From Dactylosporangium roseum (lineage in GTDB: Bacteria; Actinomycetota; Actinomycetes; Mycobacteriales; Micromonosporaceae), in contig NZ_CP073721.1 in assembly GCF_025264685.1 (NCBI RefSeq), positions 1,789,001 to 1,853,000 on the forward strand: DNA of 64,000 nucleotides, read 5' to 3'. Each line of letters starts with the position of its first letter. Position 1 is the stretch's first letter. This document shows positions 46,275 through 53,865 of the stretch, piece after piece. Below the pieces are notes generated by a model that did no database searches, was not told the origin of the DNA, and saw only the letters and a program-made list of their open reading frames with translations. A program made the position numbers and the translations under genes.

Positions 46275-47696
46275 GTGACTCGACGCGCCAAAATCGTCTG
46301 TACGCTCGGCCCGGCGACTTCGTCAGCCGAGCGGATCCGTGGCCTTGTCGACGCCGGGATGGACGTCGCGCGGCTCAACTTCAGCCATGGCAGCCATGAG
46401 GACCACGCCTCGGTGTACGACCTGGTTCGGGAGGCCGCCGTCGCCGCCGGCCGCTCCGTCGGCGTCCTCGCCGACCTCCAGGGTCCGAAGATCCGCCTCG
46501 GCCGCTTCGCCGACGGCCCGCACGAGTGGCGCACCGGTGACACCGCGGTGATCACCAGTGACGACATCCTCGGCACCCGCGACCGCGTCTCCTGCACGTA
46601 CAAGAAACTTCCACAAGAGGTGAAGCCGGGCGACCGGCTGCTCATCGACGACGGCAAGGTGGCCGTCGAGGTGACCGGCGTCACCGGTAACGACATCACC
46701 GTCCTCGTCACCGAGGGCGGTCCCGTCTCCAACAACAAGGGCGTCTCGCTGCCCAACGTCGCCGTCAGCGTCCCGGCGCTTTCCGAGAAGGACGCCGAGG
46801 ACCTGCGGTTCGCGCTGCGGCTCGGCGCCGACTGGATCGCCCTGTCGTTCGTGCGCTCGCCCGACGACATCAAGCTCGTCCACGAGATCATGGACGAGGA
46901 GGGCATCCGCCGTCCGGTCCTGGCGAAGGTCGAGAAGCCGGAAGCGGTGGTGGCGCTGGAGCCGATCGTCAACGCGTTCGACGGCGTCATGGTGGCCCGC
47001 GGTGATCTCGGCGTCGAGATGCCGCTGGAGCAGGTGCCGCTGGTCCAGAAGCGCGCGGTGCAGTTGTGCCGCGAGCAGGCCAAGCCGGTCATCGTCGCCA
47101 CCCAGATGCTCGACTCGATGATCGAGAACGCGCGACCGACCCGCGCCGAGGCGTCCGACGTCGCCAACGCGGTTCTCGACGGCGCCGACGCGGTCATGCT
47201 GTCCGGCGAGACCAGCGTCGGGCGGTATCCGATCCTCACCGTCTCCACGATGGCCCGCATCATCGCGACCACCGAGAGCGGCTCACTGTCGGTGCCGCGC
47301 CTCCAGCACGACCCTCGCACGAAGGGCGGTGCCCTCACGTCGGCCGCCTCGAACATCGCCCGGAACATCGGCGCCAAGGCGCTGGTGGCGTTCTCGCAGA
47401 CCGGTGACACGGTCCGCCGGCTCGCCCGGTTGCACTGCGAGCTGCCGCTGCTGGCCTTCACGCCGGAGCCGACGGTCCGCAACCAGCTCATGCTGAGCTG
47501 GGGCGTGCAGACCTTCGACGTGCCGTTCGTCGAGCACACCGACGAGATGTTCGAGCAGGTCGACATGGCCCTCGTCGGGCTGCCGTGGCTGAGCCCCGGC
47601 GACGACGTGGTGATCGTGGCGGGCTCCCCGCCCGGCACCCCCGGCTCGACCAACACCCTGCGCGTTCACCGGCTGGGAGCACTCTCACAGCACTGA
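46275..47696 (+). CDS. pyk: Pyruvate kinase
   Basis: Glycolytic enzyme converting phosphoenolpyruvate and ADP to pyruvate and ATP, 473 residues. It starts VTRRAKIVCTLGPATSS (GTG 46275). It holds the NFSHG substrate motif, ADLQGPKIRLG, LSFVRSPDDI, the active-site KVEKPEAV, VARGDLGVEMPLEQVP, TQMLDSMI and ADAVMLSGETSVGRYP, and ends in the allosteric C domain with FSQTGDTVRRLARLH. GGAGGGG lies 12 nt upstream of the start, a rather long spacing. No regulatory site is evident. Confidence 0.97.
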   Translation: MTRRAKIVCTLGPATSSAERIRGLVDAGMDVARLNFSHGSHEDHASVYDLVREAAVAAGRSVGVLADLQGPKIRLGRFADGPHEWRTGDTAVITSDDILGTRDRVSCTYKKLPQEVKPGDRLLIDDGKVAVEVTGVTGNDITVLVTEGGPVSNNKGVSLPNVAVSVPALSEKDAEDLRFALRLGADWIALSFVRSPDDIKLVHEIMDEEGIRRPVLAKVEKPEAVVALEPIVNAFDGVMVARGDLGVEMPLEQVPLVQKRAVQLCREQAKPVIVATQMLDSMIENARPTRAEASDVANAVLDGADAVMLSGETSVGRYPILTVSTMARIIATTESGSLSVPRLQHDPRTKGGALTSAASNIARNIGAKALVAFSQTGDTVRRLARLHCELPLLAFTPEPTVRNQLMLSWGVQTFDVPFVEHTDEMFEQVDMALVGLPWLSPGDDVVIVAGSPPGTPGSTNTLRVHRLGALSQH

Positions 47697-47718
47697 CGCC
47701 GCGGGTGTTCCGTAGATT

Positions 47719-48603
47719 GTGCTGGTGACTGACCTCGCAAGCGGACAGGCGGCGGTGGATGCCCTCGTCCGCCTCCTGGATCTCGAACCGCTGGGGGACG
47801 ACCGGTTCCTGGGCACGAGCCCACCGGTCGGCCCTCAGCGGGTCTTCGGCGGCCAGGTGGCCGGACAGGCCCTCGTCGCGGCCGGGCGCACCGTCGACCC
47901 GGTGCGGCACGTCCACTCCCTGCACGGCTACTTCGTGCGCGGCGGCGACCCCTCCGTGCCGATCACGTACGCGGTGGAGAGCATCCGGGACGGGCACTCG
48001 TTCTCGGTGCGCCGCTCCGTCGCGTACCAGCACGACAAGGTCATCTTCTTCATGTCCGCGTCGTTCCACGCGCCGGCGGAGGGCCTCGACCACCAGGAGG
48101 CCGCCCCGCCGGACGTGCCGCCGCCGGACGAGGTGCCGACGATGGGGGAGCGGCTCGCGAAGTACCCGGAGCGGGCCGACATCTGGGGGATGGTCCCGCA
48201 GCCGATCGACGTGCGGTACGTCGGCGAGCCCGGCTGGGTTCGCCCCGGCGACCGCCCCGCCGAGGAGCGGCAACGGGTCTGGATGCGCATCGACGGCAAG
48301 CTTCCCGACGACCCGCTGCTGCACGCGTGCGCGCTGACGTTCGCGTCCGACCTGACCCTGCTCGACGCCGTCCTGTCGACGCACGGCGCGGTGTGGGGTC
48401 CCGGCGGTTTCGTCGGGGCGAGCCTCGACCACGCCATGTGGTTCCACCGCTCGTTCCGCGCCGACGAGTGGTTCCTCTACGACTCCTCCAGCCCGTCGGC
48501 GTCCGACGCCCGCGGCCTCGCCACCGGCCGGATGTTCACCCGCAACGGCCGGCACATCGCGACGGCCGTGCAGGAGGGCCTGTTGCGGCGCGTGGGAGGA
48601 TAG
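47719..48603 (+). CDS. tesB: Acyl-CoA thioesterase II
   Basis: Double-hotdog thioesterase hydrolysing acyl-CoA to free acid and CoA, 294 residues. TesB markers: VFGGQVAGQALVAAGRTV, HSLHGYFVRGGDPSVPI, and in the second hotdog CALTFASDLTLLDAVL, SLDHAMWFHRSFRADEWFLYDSSSPSA and GLATGRMFTRNGRHIATAVQEGLLR. Starts with GTG 47719 (a second GTG two codons on is possible), 22 nt after pyk. The Rrf2 regulator follows after 3 nt and may be co-transcribed. Confidence 0.95.
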   Translation: MLVTDLASGQAAVDALVRLLDLEPLGDDRFLGTSPPVGPQRVFGGQVAGQALVAAGRTVDPVRHVHSLHGYFVRGGDPSVPITYAVESIRDGHSFSVRRSVAYQHDKVIFFMSASFHAPAEGLDHQEAAPPDVPPPDEVPTMGERLAKYPERADIWGMVPQPIDVRYVGEPGWVRPGDRPAEERQRVWMRIDGKLPDDPLLHACALTFASDLTLLDAVLSTHGAVWGPGGFVGASLDHAMWFHRSFRADEWFLYDSSSPSASDARGLATGRMFTRNGRHIATAVQEGLLRRVGG

Positions 48604-48606
48604 GTC

Positions 48607-49071
48607 ATGCGCCTTTCAGCACGGGTGGACTACGCGCTGCGCGCCGTGGCGGAGCTCGCGGCCTCCGCCGGCACCGGCGGCGAGACCCGCCTCGTGACCG
48701 CGGACCGTCTCGCGGCCGCCCAGGAGATCCCGCCGAAGTTCCTGGAGAGCATCCTCCTCCAGTTGCGCCGCGGCGGCGTGGTCGTCGCGCAGCGCGGCCC
48801 GGAGGGTGGCTATCGCCTGGCTCGCCCGGCCGGCGACATCTCCCTGGCCGAGATCATCCGCGTCATCGACGGCCCCTTGGCCAACGTCCGCGGCCAGCGC
48901 CCGGAGGAGCTGGGTTACATCGGCGCCGCGGCCGCCCTCCAGGACGTCTGGATCGCCCTGCGCGCCAACGAGCGCCTCATCCTGGAGACCGTCACGATCG
49001 AGGACGTGGTCACGGGCGAACTGCCCGAGCGGGTCCGTGACCTCGTGGCCGACCCGCGGGCATGGGTCTAG
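48607..49071 (+). CDS. Rrf2-family transcriptional regulator (no cluster cysteines)
   Basis: 154-residue winged-helix regulator starting MRLSARVDYALRAVAELAA, the canonical Rrf2 start, with wing GPEGGYRLARPAGDISLAEIIRVIDGPL. The loop that in IscR and NsrR carries three Fe-S-binding cysteines has none here, and the whole protein lacks cysteine, so it cannot sense through a Cys-ligated Fe-S cluster. Its C-terminal half (VRGQRPEELGYIG, then LQDVWIALRANE) resembles the second Rrf2 protein at 49499-49954. Confidence 0.92.
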   Translation: MRLSARVDYALRAVAELAASAGTGGETRLVTADRLAAAQEIPPKFLESILLQLRRGGVVVAQRGPEGGYRLARPAGDISLAEIIRVIDGPLANVRGQRPEELGYIGAAAALQDVWIALRANERLILETVTIEDVVTGELPERVRDLVADPRAWV

Positions 49072-49160
49072 CGATCCGTTGTCGAGGGGCTCGGGTGGCT
49101 GCGGCGGGCCAGCCTGCTCGTCACCGAGCCTGACCGAGCCTGACCGGTCGGCCGAGCTGG

Positions 49161-49200
49161 GCCGGATCGAACTGGGCCGGGCCGGATCGAACTGGGCCGG
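49161..49200. repeat. Perfect 20-nt tandem duplication
   Basis: GCCGGATCGAACTGGGCCGG occurs twice in tandem, with related fragments on either side (GAGCCTGACC twice near 49124-49145). It fills the convergent gap between the Rrf2 gene (+) and a small gene (-). Probably a slippage product; no hairpin of note. Confidence 0.7.
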
Positions 49201-49221
49201 TGCCGGCCGGGAACGGTCGGG

Positions 49222-49440
49222 TCAGTGGGCGGCCGTCGCGGCGAGGAGCGGGGAGCCCTCGGTCGGCTCGACGAAATCGCTGAGCACGTTGAGCGAGCGC
49301 GCGATGCTCAGCAACGCGAACGTCTGCGCGACCTGCAGCGTCCGATCCGTCTTCAGGTCGTCGGCCATGTCGAGCTCGTCGCGGATGGCGTGCAGGAAGC
49401 CCTCGGCCGCCTGTAGGTAAGGGTCGTGCGCTTTCGACAT
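49222..49440 (-). CDS. Conserved-looking 72-residue protein
   Basis: Small acidic all-helical protein: MSKAHDPYLQAAEGFLHAI, then RDELDMADDLKTDRTLQVAQ and FALLSIARSLNVLSDFVE. It has no signal, cysteine or DNA-binding motif. Coding-like composition and amphipathic helices support a real gene; no family assigned. It lies alone between the two Rrf2 genes, in the same orientation as the second. Confidence 0.6.
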   Translation of the reverse strand: MSKAHDPYLQAAEGFLHAIRDELDMADDLKTDRTLQVAQTFALLSIARSLNVLSDFVEPTEGSPLLAATAAH

Positions 49441-49498
49441 TATCTGAGCGTAGGTCGCGTCCGGGCCGCTCAGGTCGCGTTCGCCGGGATCGGGTCGC

Positions 49499-49954
49499 TC
49501 AGCGGGGCTGCCAGGCGTGCGGCGGTGTGGTCAGGCGCCGGACGTGGGACGGCATCCGGCCCCGCACCACGTCGGCGAGGCTGACCTCGTCGAGGACGTT
49601 GCGCACCGCTGCTCGTACCGCCACCCAGAGTTGCTGCAGGTGTTCGGCGGTCCCGGAGTACATCGCCTCCTCCGGGCGGACGCCGCGCACCTCCGCGAGC
49701 GGGCCGTCGACCGCGCGCAGCACGTCACCGACCATGATCTCCGACGGTTGACGGGTCAGGACGTAGCCGCCGTCGACGCCGCGCTGGCCGCGCACGAGGC
49801 CCGCCCGGCGAAGATCGCCGAGCACCGCTTCGAGGAATTTTCGCGGCATCTCCTGCTCTTCGGCGAGACCGGCGGCCGAGACCACCGCGGGGTAGGCGGC
49901 GGCCAGGCCCAGCGCGGCGCGTACCGCGTAGTCCCCGCGTGCCGAGATGTGCAT
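49499..49954 (-). CDS. Second Rrf2-family regulator (no cluster cysteines)
   Basis: 151 residues, MHISARGDYAVRAALGLAA at the start, wing GVDGGYVLTRQPSEIMVGDVLRAVDGPL. It also lacks every cysteine. The C-terminal part aligns with the Rrf2 protein at 48607 (VRGVRPEEAMYSG, LQQLWVAVRAAVR, VVRGRMP), marking them as paralogues. In other actinomycetes such pairs control sulfur or nitrosative responses, but no target is adjacent here. It is divergent from the ROK/xylulokinase remnant. Confidence 0.92.
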   Translation of the reverse strand: MHISARGDYAVRAALGLAAAYPAVVSAAGLAEEQEMPRKFLEAVLGDLRRAGLVRGQRGVDGGYVLTRQPSEIMVGDVLRAVDGPLAEVRGVRPEEAMYSGTAEHLQQLWVAVRAAVRNVLDEVSLADVVRGRMPSHVRRLTTPPHAWQPR

Positions 49955-50054
49955 CGGAAGCCTGCCTTTCCGGCCGGGGATTCAGGCTTGGAGTGTCCGC
50001 TACCAATGTAGGGTGCCCGCTGAACGGTGATCGCCGGGGTAGCGTGGTCGGATT

Positions 50055-50199
50055 GTGCGACCCGAGGAGCCGCGGCGCGGTGCCGACCACAACGTCATGC
50101 GGGAGGTGAACCGCTCGCTGGTCCTGGCGCTCGTCAAGGAGGGCGGTCCGGTGTCGCGGGCGAGTATCGCCCGGTCGACCACGCTGGCCAAGCCGACTC
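50055..50199 (+). pseudogene. Truncated ROK-family regulator, N-terminal DNA-binding part only
   Basis: From GTG 50055 the frame reads about 49 residues of a ROK/NagC-type repressor: HNVMREVNRSLVLALVKEGG then VSRASIARSTTLAKPT, the typical winged-helix start of xylose-type ROK regulators. After KPT, where homologues continue VS..., the sequence switches to xylulokinase-like DNA in another frame. The sugar-binding ROK domain is missing. This is a deletion junction, not a sequencing slip, because a different gene follows. Confidence 0.75.
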
Positions 50200-50510
50200 A
50201 TCGGCGAGCTGCCCGGCGGCGCCGCGGCCTGGGCCCGGGCCACCGGCCTCGTGCCGGTCGCCAGTTTCACGGTGACCAAACTGCGCTGGGTCGCAGCACG
50301 AGCCCGGCAACGCCGCCCGCGCGGCGAGCGTGCTCTGCGGTCCCGCCGACGGCCTCGACGCGGTCCGCGCGCTGGGGGTGCCGATCGAACGGATCCTGCT
50401 CATCAGCGGTGCGGCGGCGGCGCGGGCGGTGCGGGAGATCGCGCCCGCGCTGTTCGGTCTGCCGGTGAGCGTGCCGGACCCGGGGGAGGACGTCGCTGCG
50501 GTAGGTCGGC
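50196..50510 (+). pseudogene. xylB: Xylulokinase remnant (two fragments, frameshift and internal deletion)
   Basis: Two pieces of an FGGY-family xylulose kinase remain. Piece one, in the frame of CTCATCGGCGAGCTG (about 50196-50295), reads LIGELPGGAAAWARATGLVP and VASFTVTKLRWVAA. A frameshift near 50300 leads to HEPGNAARAASV. This then joins, with roughly 280 codons missing, a C-terminal piece (about 50335-50510) reading DGLDAVRALGVPIERILLIS, GAAAARAVREIAPALFGLP and VSVPDPGEDVAAVG. With the ROK fragment it is the relic of a xylose-use locus. It cannot make an active kinase. Confidence 0.75.
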
Positions 50511-50565
50511 GGCCGTGGCGGACGCGGATCGTCAGCCGGGGCCGGGAAACCGGTCCCGTAGCGCG

Positions 50566-50763
50566 TCAGGCGCTGCCCAGGCGCAGTGCCTCGATCACCT
50601 CGTCCTCGGCGTACTCGCCCTCGGGCAGCGCGTCGACCCGCGTCAGGGCATCGGCGGGCAGATCGGCGGCGATCGCCTTGCGGCGGATCTCCTCACGGGA
50701 CAGCCGCTCCTGGCCGGTGAACGCGGTCTCCAGCACACTGCGCAGATCTGGTTCGCTCGTCAC
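50566..50763 (-). CDS. Small 65-residue protein, unknown
   Basis: From GTG 50763 it reads VTSEPDLRSVLETAFTGQE, then RLSREEIRRKAIAADLPADA and DEVIEALRLGSA. Acidic, helical, no signal or cysteine; resembles the small stress-type proteins of the DUF2795-like size class, but I cannot assign a family. GGGAGC lies a few nt upstream of the GTG. An in-frame ATG 26 codons upstream would run through a perfect hairpin and is unlikely to be the start. Confidence 0.5.
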   Translation of the reverse strand: MTSEPDLRSVLETAFTGQERLSREEIRRKAIAADLPADALTRVDALPEGEYAEDEVIEALRLGSA

Positions 50764-50807
50764 GGCCGCTCCCGTACCCGCCCTGCTGCGGGCGAAACCG
50801 GGTCGGG

Positions 50808-50844
50808 CCGGTGCCAGGCCGTCCGCCCAACGGCCTGGCACCGG
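50808..50844. repeat. 15-bp perfect inverted repeat
   Basis: CCGGTGCCAGGCCGT (50808-50822) and its exact reverse complement (50830-50844) around a 7-nt loop, 45 nt upstream of the GTG at 50763. It may be a regulatory hairpin in the leader of that small gene. Confidence 0.75.
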
Positions 50845-51010
50845 ACTCCGCGGTGCCGGGCCGCTCCCTCGTGCGGCCCGACACCTGTATGACGTCTCCG
50901 GTCGCGCCGGCCCGCAACCGGCACAGCAACGACTCTGCGGCGGAGCCGTTGCGCGAAAGGGTTCCGGCCGGGGAGTGCGAACGTTGCCGGGGCCGCGGAA
51001 GTGTAGCCCT

Positions 51011-51028
51011 GTCCACCGGCCGGTGGAC
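51011..51028. promoter_or_regulatory. 18-bp perfect palindrome GTCCACCGGCCGGTGGAC
   Basis: An uninterrupted dyad in non-coding DNA, 18 bp with no loop, which suits a dimeric DNA-binding protein better than an RNA hairpin. No matching second site was noticed in the window. Confidence 0.4.
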
Positions 51029-51067
51029 GCCGTACGGGCAGATCACGCGCGTGCCCGCACACGCGGA

Positions 51068-51093
51068 AGGGTCTCCCGCCGGAGGGAGACCCT
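51068..51093 (-). terminator. Hairpin terminator of the DUF3618/DUF4235 operon
   Basis: AGGGTCTCCC and GGGAGACCCT pair perfectly over 10 bp with a 6-nt loop, 22 nt after the stop of the last gene in a minus-strand operon. No T-run, as is usual here. Confidence 0.65.
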
Positions 51094-51115
51094 GCTCACG
51101 TTCTGTGTTCCGGGG

Positions 51116-51376
51116 TCAGTCGGGCCAGTCGCCGGTCAACCGGCGCACACCCTCGGCGCCGCCCCGGTCGATGGCGGCCTTCACGACCGCGAAGATCGCG
51201 CCCTGCAACGCCGCCGCGGCCAGGACCTCGGCCCAGCCGTACTCGCGTGACGTCGCGGCGGGCGCCTCCTCCTCACCGGACAGCCGCCTCCACACCTGCT
51301 TGAACACGAAGCCGGCCGCGACACCGCCGGCCACGCTGAAGGCGATGCTGAACGGCTTGTACAGGAACTTGTTCAC
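51116..51376 (-). CDS. DUF4235 small membrane protein
   Basis: 86 residues from GTG 51376 (VNKFLYKPFSIAFSVAGGVA), with two hydrophobic segments (about 8-26 and 50-68) and the VWRRLSGEEEAP cytoplasmic turn and EVLAAAALQGAIFAVVKAAIDRGGA block of DUF4235. Function unknown. The start overlaps the stop of the DUF3618 gene by 4 nt; DUF1469, DUF3618 and DUF4235 genes commonly travel together in actinobacteria. Confidence 0.88.
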   Translation of the reverse strand: MNKFLYKPFSIAFSVAGGVAAGFVFKQVWRRLSGEEEAPAATSREYGWAEVLAAAALQGAIFAVVKAAIDRGGAEGVRRLTGDWPD

Positions 51377-51762
51377 CACTGTCCCTTCCGATACCCGACG
51401 AAGGCGGCGAGCACGAGCAGCCCCGACGCGACGAGCCACGGCGCCGGCCGCTCCCGCACGGAACGGCGCATCCGCCGCAGCGTGTGCTCCAGCGACTGCC
51501 GCGGGTGGGTGCGCAGCTCGCGGCCGACGTACGCGGCGTTGACCGCCATCTGCTCGACGCCCTCACGCATCCGCAGTTTCGCCGTCGCCACCGAGTTGTG
51601 CATCGCCTCCTGGGCGCGGGCCTTCACGTCGGCCCTGGCGGCGAGCGCCTCGACCGTCTCACCCAGGTTCGCGCGGGTCCGCGCGATCTCCTGGCGGAGC
51701 ATCTCGGGGTCGGTGGGGGTGGCGTGACCGTTGTGACTGTACTTCGGCTCCGTCGCCGTCAT
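51373..51762 (-). CDS. DUF3618 protein
   Basis: 129 residues. The DUF3618 helix (PEMLRQEIARTRANLGETVEALAARADVKARA, about 19-50) is followed by an amphipathic helical region and one C-terminal membrane helix (PAPWLVASGLLVLAAFVGYRKGQW). The ATG at 51762 overlaps the preceding gene by 4 nt. Likely a membrane-associated structural or stress protein; the role is unknown. Confidence 0.9.
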   Translation of the reverse strand: MTATEPKYSHNGHATPTDPEMLRQEIARTRANLGETVEALAARADVKARAQEAMHNSVATAKLRMREGVEQMAVNAAYVGRELRTHPRQSLEHTLRRMRRSVRERPAPWLVASGLLVLAAFVGYRKGQW

Positions 51763-52250
51763 CGCTGTCCCCGATCCTTGACCGAGTGGGTGATGGTGTT
51801 GATGTCGGCCTTGACGCCGGCCACCGCGTCCCGCGGCACCGGCGGTGTGGCCTTGCGCATCTGGGTCCTGCCGGACAGTGCGATCAGCCCGGCCACGATC
51901 AGGAGCACCACGCCGATGATCAGTGCCGACAGCCAGGCCGGTATGACCGTCGCCAGGCCGATGATGGCGGCCGCGAGCAGGGCACCGACGCCGTAGAGCG
52001 CGACGACGCCGGCACCGCCGAACATGCCGACCCCCACCCCGGCCCGCTTGCCCTTCTGGGTGAGCTCGACCTGCGCCAGTTTCAGCTCGTCGCGCACGAG
52101 GACGGAGACCTGCTCGGCGGCCAGCTTCACCAGTTCCGCCGTGGATCGGTGGTCCGCCGCACCGGTCACCTGACCGGTCACCGGACCTGGGCCTGCGGGG
52201 CTCTGCACGCGCGGCGCGGTGGCCGGCCGGTCGTTCACGGTGTACGTCAT
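51759..52250 (-). CDS. Phage-holin-superfamily III / DUF1469 membrane protein
   Basis: 163 residues from ATG 52250, with AGGAGAAG at good spacing. An N-terminal polar segment, the helix STAELVKLAAEQVSVLVRDELKLAQVELTQKGKRAG (about 43-78) typical of this family, and two membrane helices (about 82-105 and 110-132). Despite the family name it is not a phage gene here. First gene of the three-gene operon. Confidence 0.9.
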   Translation of the reverse strand: MTYTVNDRPATAPRVQSPAGPGPVTGQVTGAADHRSTAELVKLAAEQVSVLVRDELKLAQVELTQKGKRAGVGVGMFGGAGVVALYGVGALLAAAIIGLATVIPAWLSALIIGVVLLIVAGLIALSGRTQMRKATPPVPRDAVAGVKADINTITHSVKDRGQR

Positions 52251-52310
52251 GGCTTCTCCTCTCGCCCGCACACACCTGATTCCCCACGAACGGCCGGGTT
52301 AACCCGGCGC

Positions 52311-53816
52311 TCACGCGCCGGTGCCCACAGTGGAGTCAGCCCGGGAGCCGGCCGGTGCCGAGTCCGGCGGTACCGCGTCCGGCGCCTCCTCGCGGGCACG
52401 GCGAGGCAGCAGGAAGGAGAGCGCCCCGGCGAGGGCGAGCAGGGCGAGCTCCAGCCAGAGGACCTTGGTCAGCGCGCCGCCGAAGCCGGCCTCGGAGCGG
52501 TCCGTCCAGGCGAAGTAGGCGGTGCCGAGGAGCGCCACGCCCAGCGCGCCGCCGAGCTGCTGCGCGGCCGTGAGCGTGCCGGAGGCCGAGCCGACCTCGT
52601 GCTCGTCGACGGCGGCGAGGACGAGGTCGAAGTACGGGGCCATGGACGAGCCCATGCCGACACCGAGGACCAGCAGGGCGGGAACGAGCCGCCACGACGT
52701 CACCGGGCCGTCGCCGAGCGTCAAGGTCGCGAGGAGGGCGAGCACGCCCGCGCCGAGCACCACCGTGCCGCCGACGAGCAGCCGCCGGCCGCCGAACCGG
52801 GCGCTCAGCACATGGCCGGCGACGGCGCCGAGCGCGGTGCCGAACGCCCACGGCGACTGGGCGAGGCCGGCCCGCAGCGGGGAGAACCCGAGGCCCAGTT
52901 GCAGGTGAACGCTCAGGATCAGGGTGAGGCCCATGAGTCCGGCGAAGAAGATCAGGCCGACCAGCAGCCCGGCGTTGAACCGCCGCTTGGCCAGCAGGCT
53001 GGGCTCGACCAGAGGGCTGCGGCCCGACCGGTGACGGCGCAACTCGTACCGCTGGAACACCCACAGCGCGGGGAGCGAGGCGGCCATGGACGCCCACGCC
53101 CACCGGGGCCAGCCGAGTTCGCGGCCCTGGACAAGGGGGAAGAGCAGCAGGAGGAGCCCGACGCTGAGCAGCGCGGTGCCGGGCAGGTCGAGCCGCAGGC
53201 CGCGGTCCCGCTCGGTGCCGCGCGGCAGGACCATGGCGGCGCCGGCGACCGCGGCCAGGCCGACCGGAAGGTTGATCAGGAAGATCATCCGCCAGCCGGT
53301 ACCGAAGAGGTCGGCGTCGACGAGGAAGCCGGCGAGGATCGGGCCGCAGACCGCGGAGAGGCCCATGACGGGACCGAAGGCGCCGAACGCGGCGCCGAGC
53401 CTCTCGGGCGGGAATGCGGCCTTGATGAGGCCGAGGCCCTGCGGGATGAGAACGGCGCCGGCGAGGCCTTGCAGGACGCGGAAGGCGACCAGCGTGCCCG
53501 GGCCAGGCGCGATCGCGCAGAGCAGGGACATGAGGGTGAAGCCGACGGCGCCGGCGAGGAACATGCGGCGGCGGCCGAAGATGTCGCCGAGCCGGCCGCC
53601 GGTCACGAGCCCGACGGCGAACGCGAGGGTGTAGCCGGCGGCGAGCCACTGCAGGAACGCGGTGCCGCCGCCGAGCTCGGCCCGGATCGAGGGACCGGCG
53701 ATGGCGATGATCGTGGCGTCGAGAAGGTCCATGACCTCGGCCGCGAGGACGACGGCGAGGACGGCCCAGCGCCATCGGTAGGAGCCGGCAGGGTGCGAAC
53801 GCTGTTCGTAAGTCAC
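52311..53816 (-). CDS. DHA2-family drug:H+ antiporter (14-TMS MFS exporter)
   Basis: Proton-driven multidrug exporter of 501 residues with 14 predicted helices. Motif C-like and family blocks: LDATIIAIAGPSI in helix 1, GGRLGDIFGRRRMFLAG between helices 2 and 3, FRVLQGLAGAVLIPQGLGLI, and FGPVMGLSAVCGPILAGFLV. GTG 53816 (VTYEQRSHPAGSYRWRWAV) is chosen because the frame upstream runs into the intergenic operators and the divergent tetR. Regulated by that TetR: one operator repeat lies within the first codons and another abuts the start. Confidence 0.93.
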   Translation of the reverse strand: MTYEQRSHPAGSYRWRWAVLAVVLAAEVMDLLDATIIAIAGPSIRAELGGGTAFLQWLAAGYTLAFAVGLVTGGRLGDIFGRRRMFLAGAVGFTLMSLLCAIAPGPGTLVAFRVLQGLAGAVLIPQGLGLIKAAFPPERLGAAFGAFGPVMGLSAVCGPILAGFLVDADLFGTGWRMIFLINLPVGLAAVAGAAMVLPRGTERDRGLRLDLPGTALLSVGLLLLLFPLVQGRELGWPRWAWASMAASLPALWVFQRYELRRHRSGRSPLVEPSLLAKRRFNAGLLVGLIFFAGLMGLTLILSVHLQLGLGFSPLRAGLAQSPWAFGTALGAVAGHVLSARFGGRRLLVGGTVVLGAGVLALLATLTLGDGPVTSWRLVPALLVLGVGMGSSMAPYFDLVLAAVDEHEVGSASGTLTAAQQLGGALGVALLGTAYFAWTDRSEAGFGGALTKVLWLELALLALAGALSFLLPRRAREEAPDAVPPDSAPAGSRADSTVGTGA

Positions 53817-53845
53817 GAACGTTGTTCTAGTTTGGAACACTGTTC
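53797..53845. promoter_or_regulatory. Three tandem TetR-type operators (GAACnnTGTTC)
   Basis: GAACGCTGTTC (53797-53807), GAACGTTGTTC (53817-53827) and GAACACTGTTC (53835-53845) are spaced 20 and 18 nt apart, about two helical turns. They cover the first codons and start of the exporter and the -35 region of tetR. Sites two and three also form an inverted repeat ACGAAC...GTTCGT. Confidence 0.75.
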
Positions 53846-53859
53846 GTGTCAAGTACGAT
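53832..53859 (+). promoter_or_regulatory. Putative leaderless promoter of tetR
   Basis: TTGGAA (53832-53837), 16-nt spacer and TACGAT (53854-53859), 6 nt before the GTG at 53866. Transcription would start at or next to the start codon. Operator 3 overlaps the -35, so TetR probably represses itself. Confidence 0.5.
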
Positions 53860-53865
53860 TGCGCG

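Larger units (their letters stand above)
50764..51115. other. 352-nt gap with strong palindromes
   Basis: No confident gene. It contains a 15-bp perfect hairpin (50808-50844), an 18-bp perfect palindrome (51011-51028) and the terminator at 51068-51093. An open frame on the + strand from ATG 50889 encodes a CxxCxGxG motif (CERCRGRG) followed by STGRWTPYGQITRVP, but it has no stop before running antisense through the next gene, so I do not call it. Confidence 0.45.

Noticed and set aside
50889..51542. Forward ORF with CERCRGRG motif
   Set aside because: It has no stop before running antisense through the DUF4235 and DUF3618 genes; kept only as a low-interest observation.
51759..52250. Phage-holin family name as evidence for a prophage
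   Set aside because: The DUF1469 family is a normal chromosomal membrane protein in actinobacteria and no phage structural gene is nearby.
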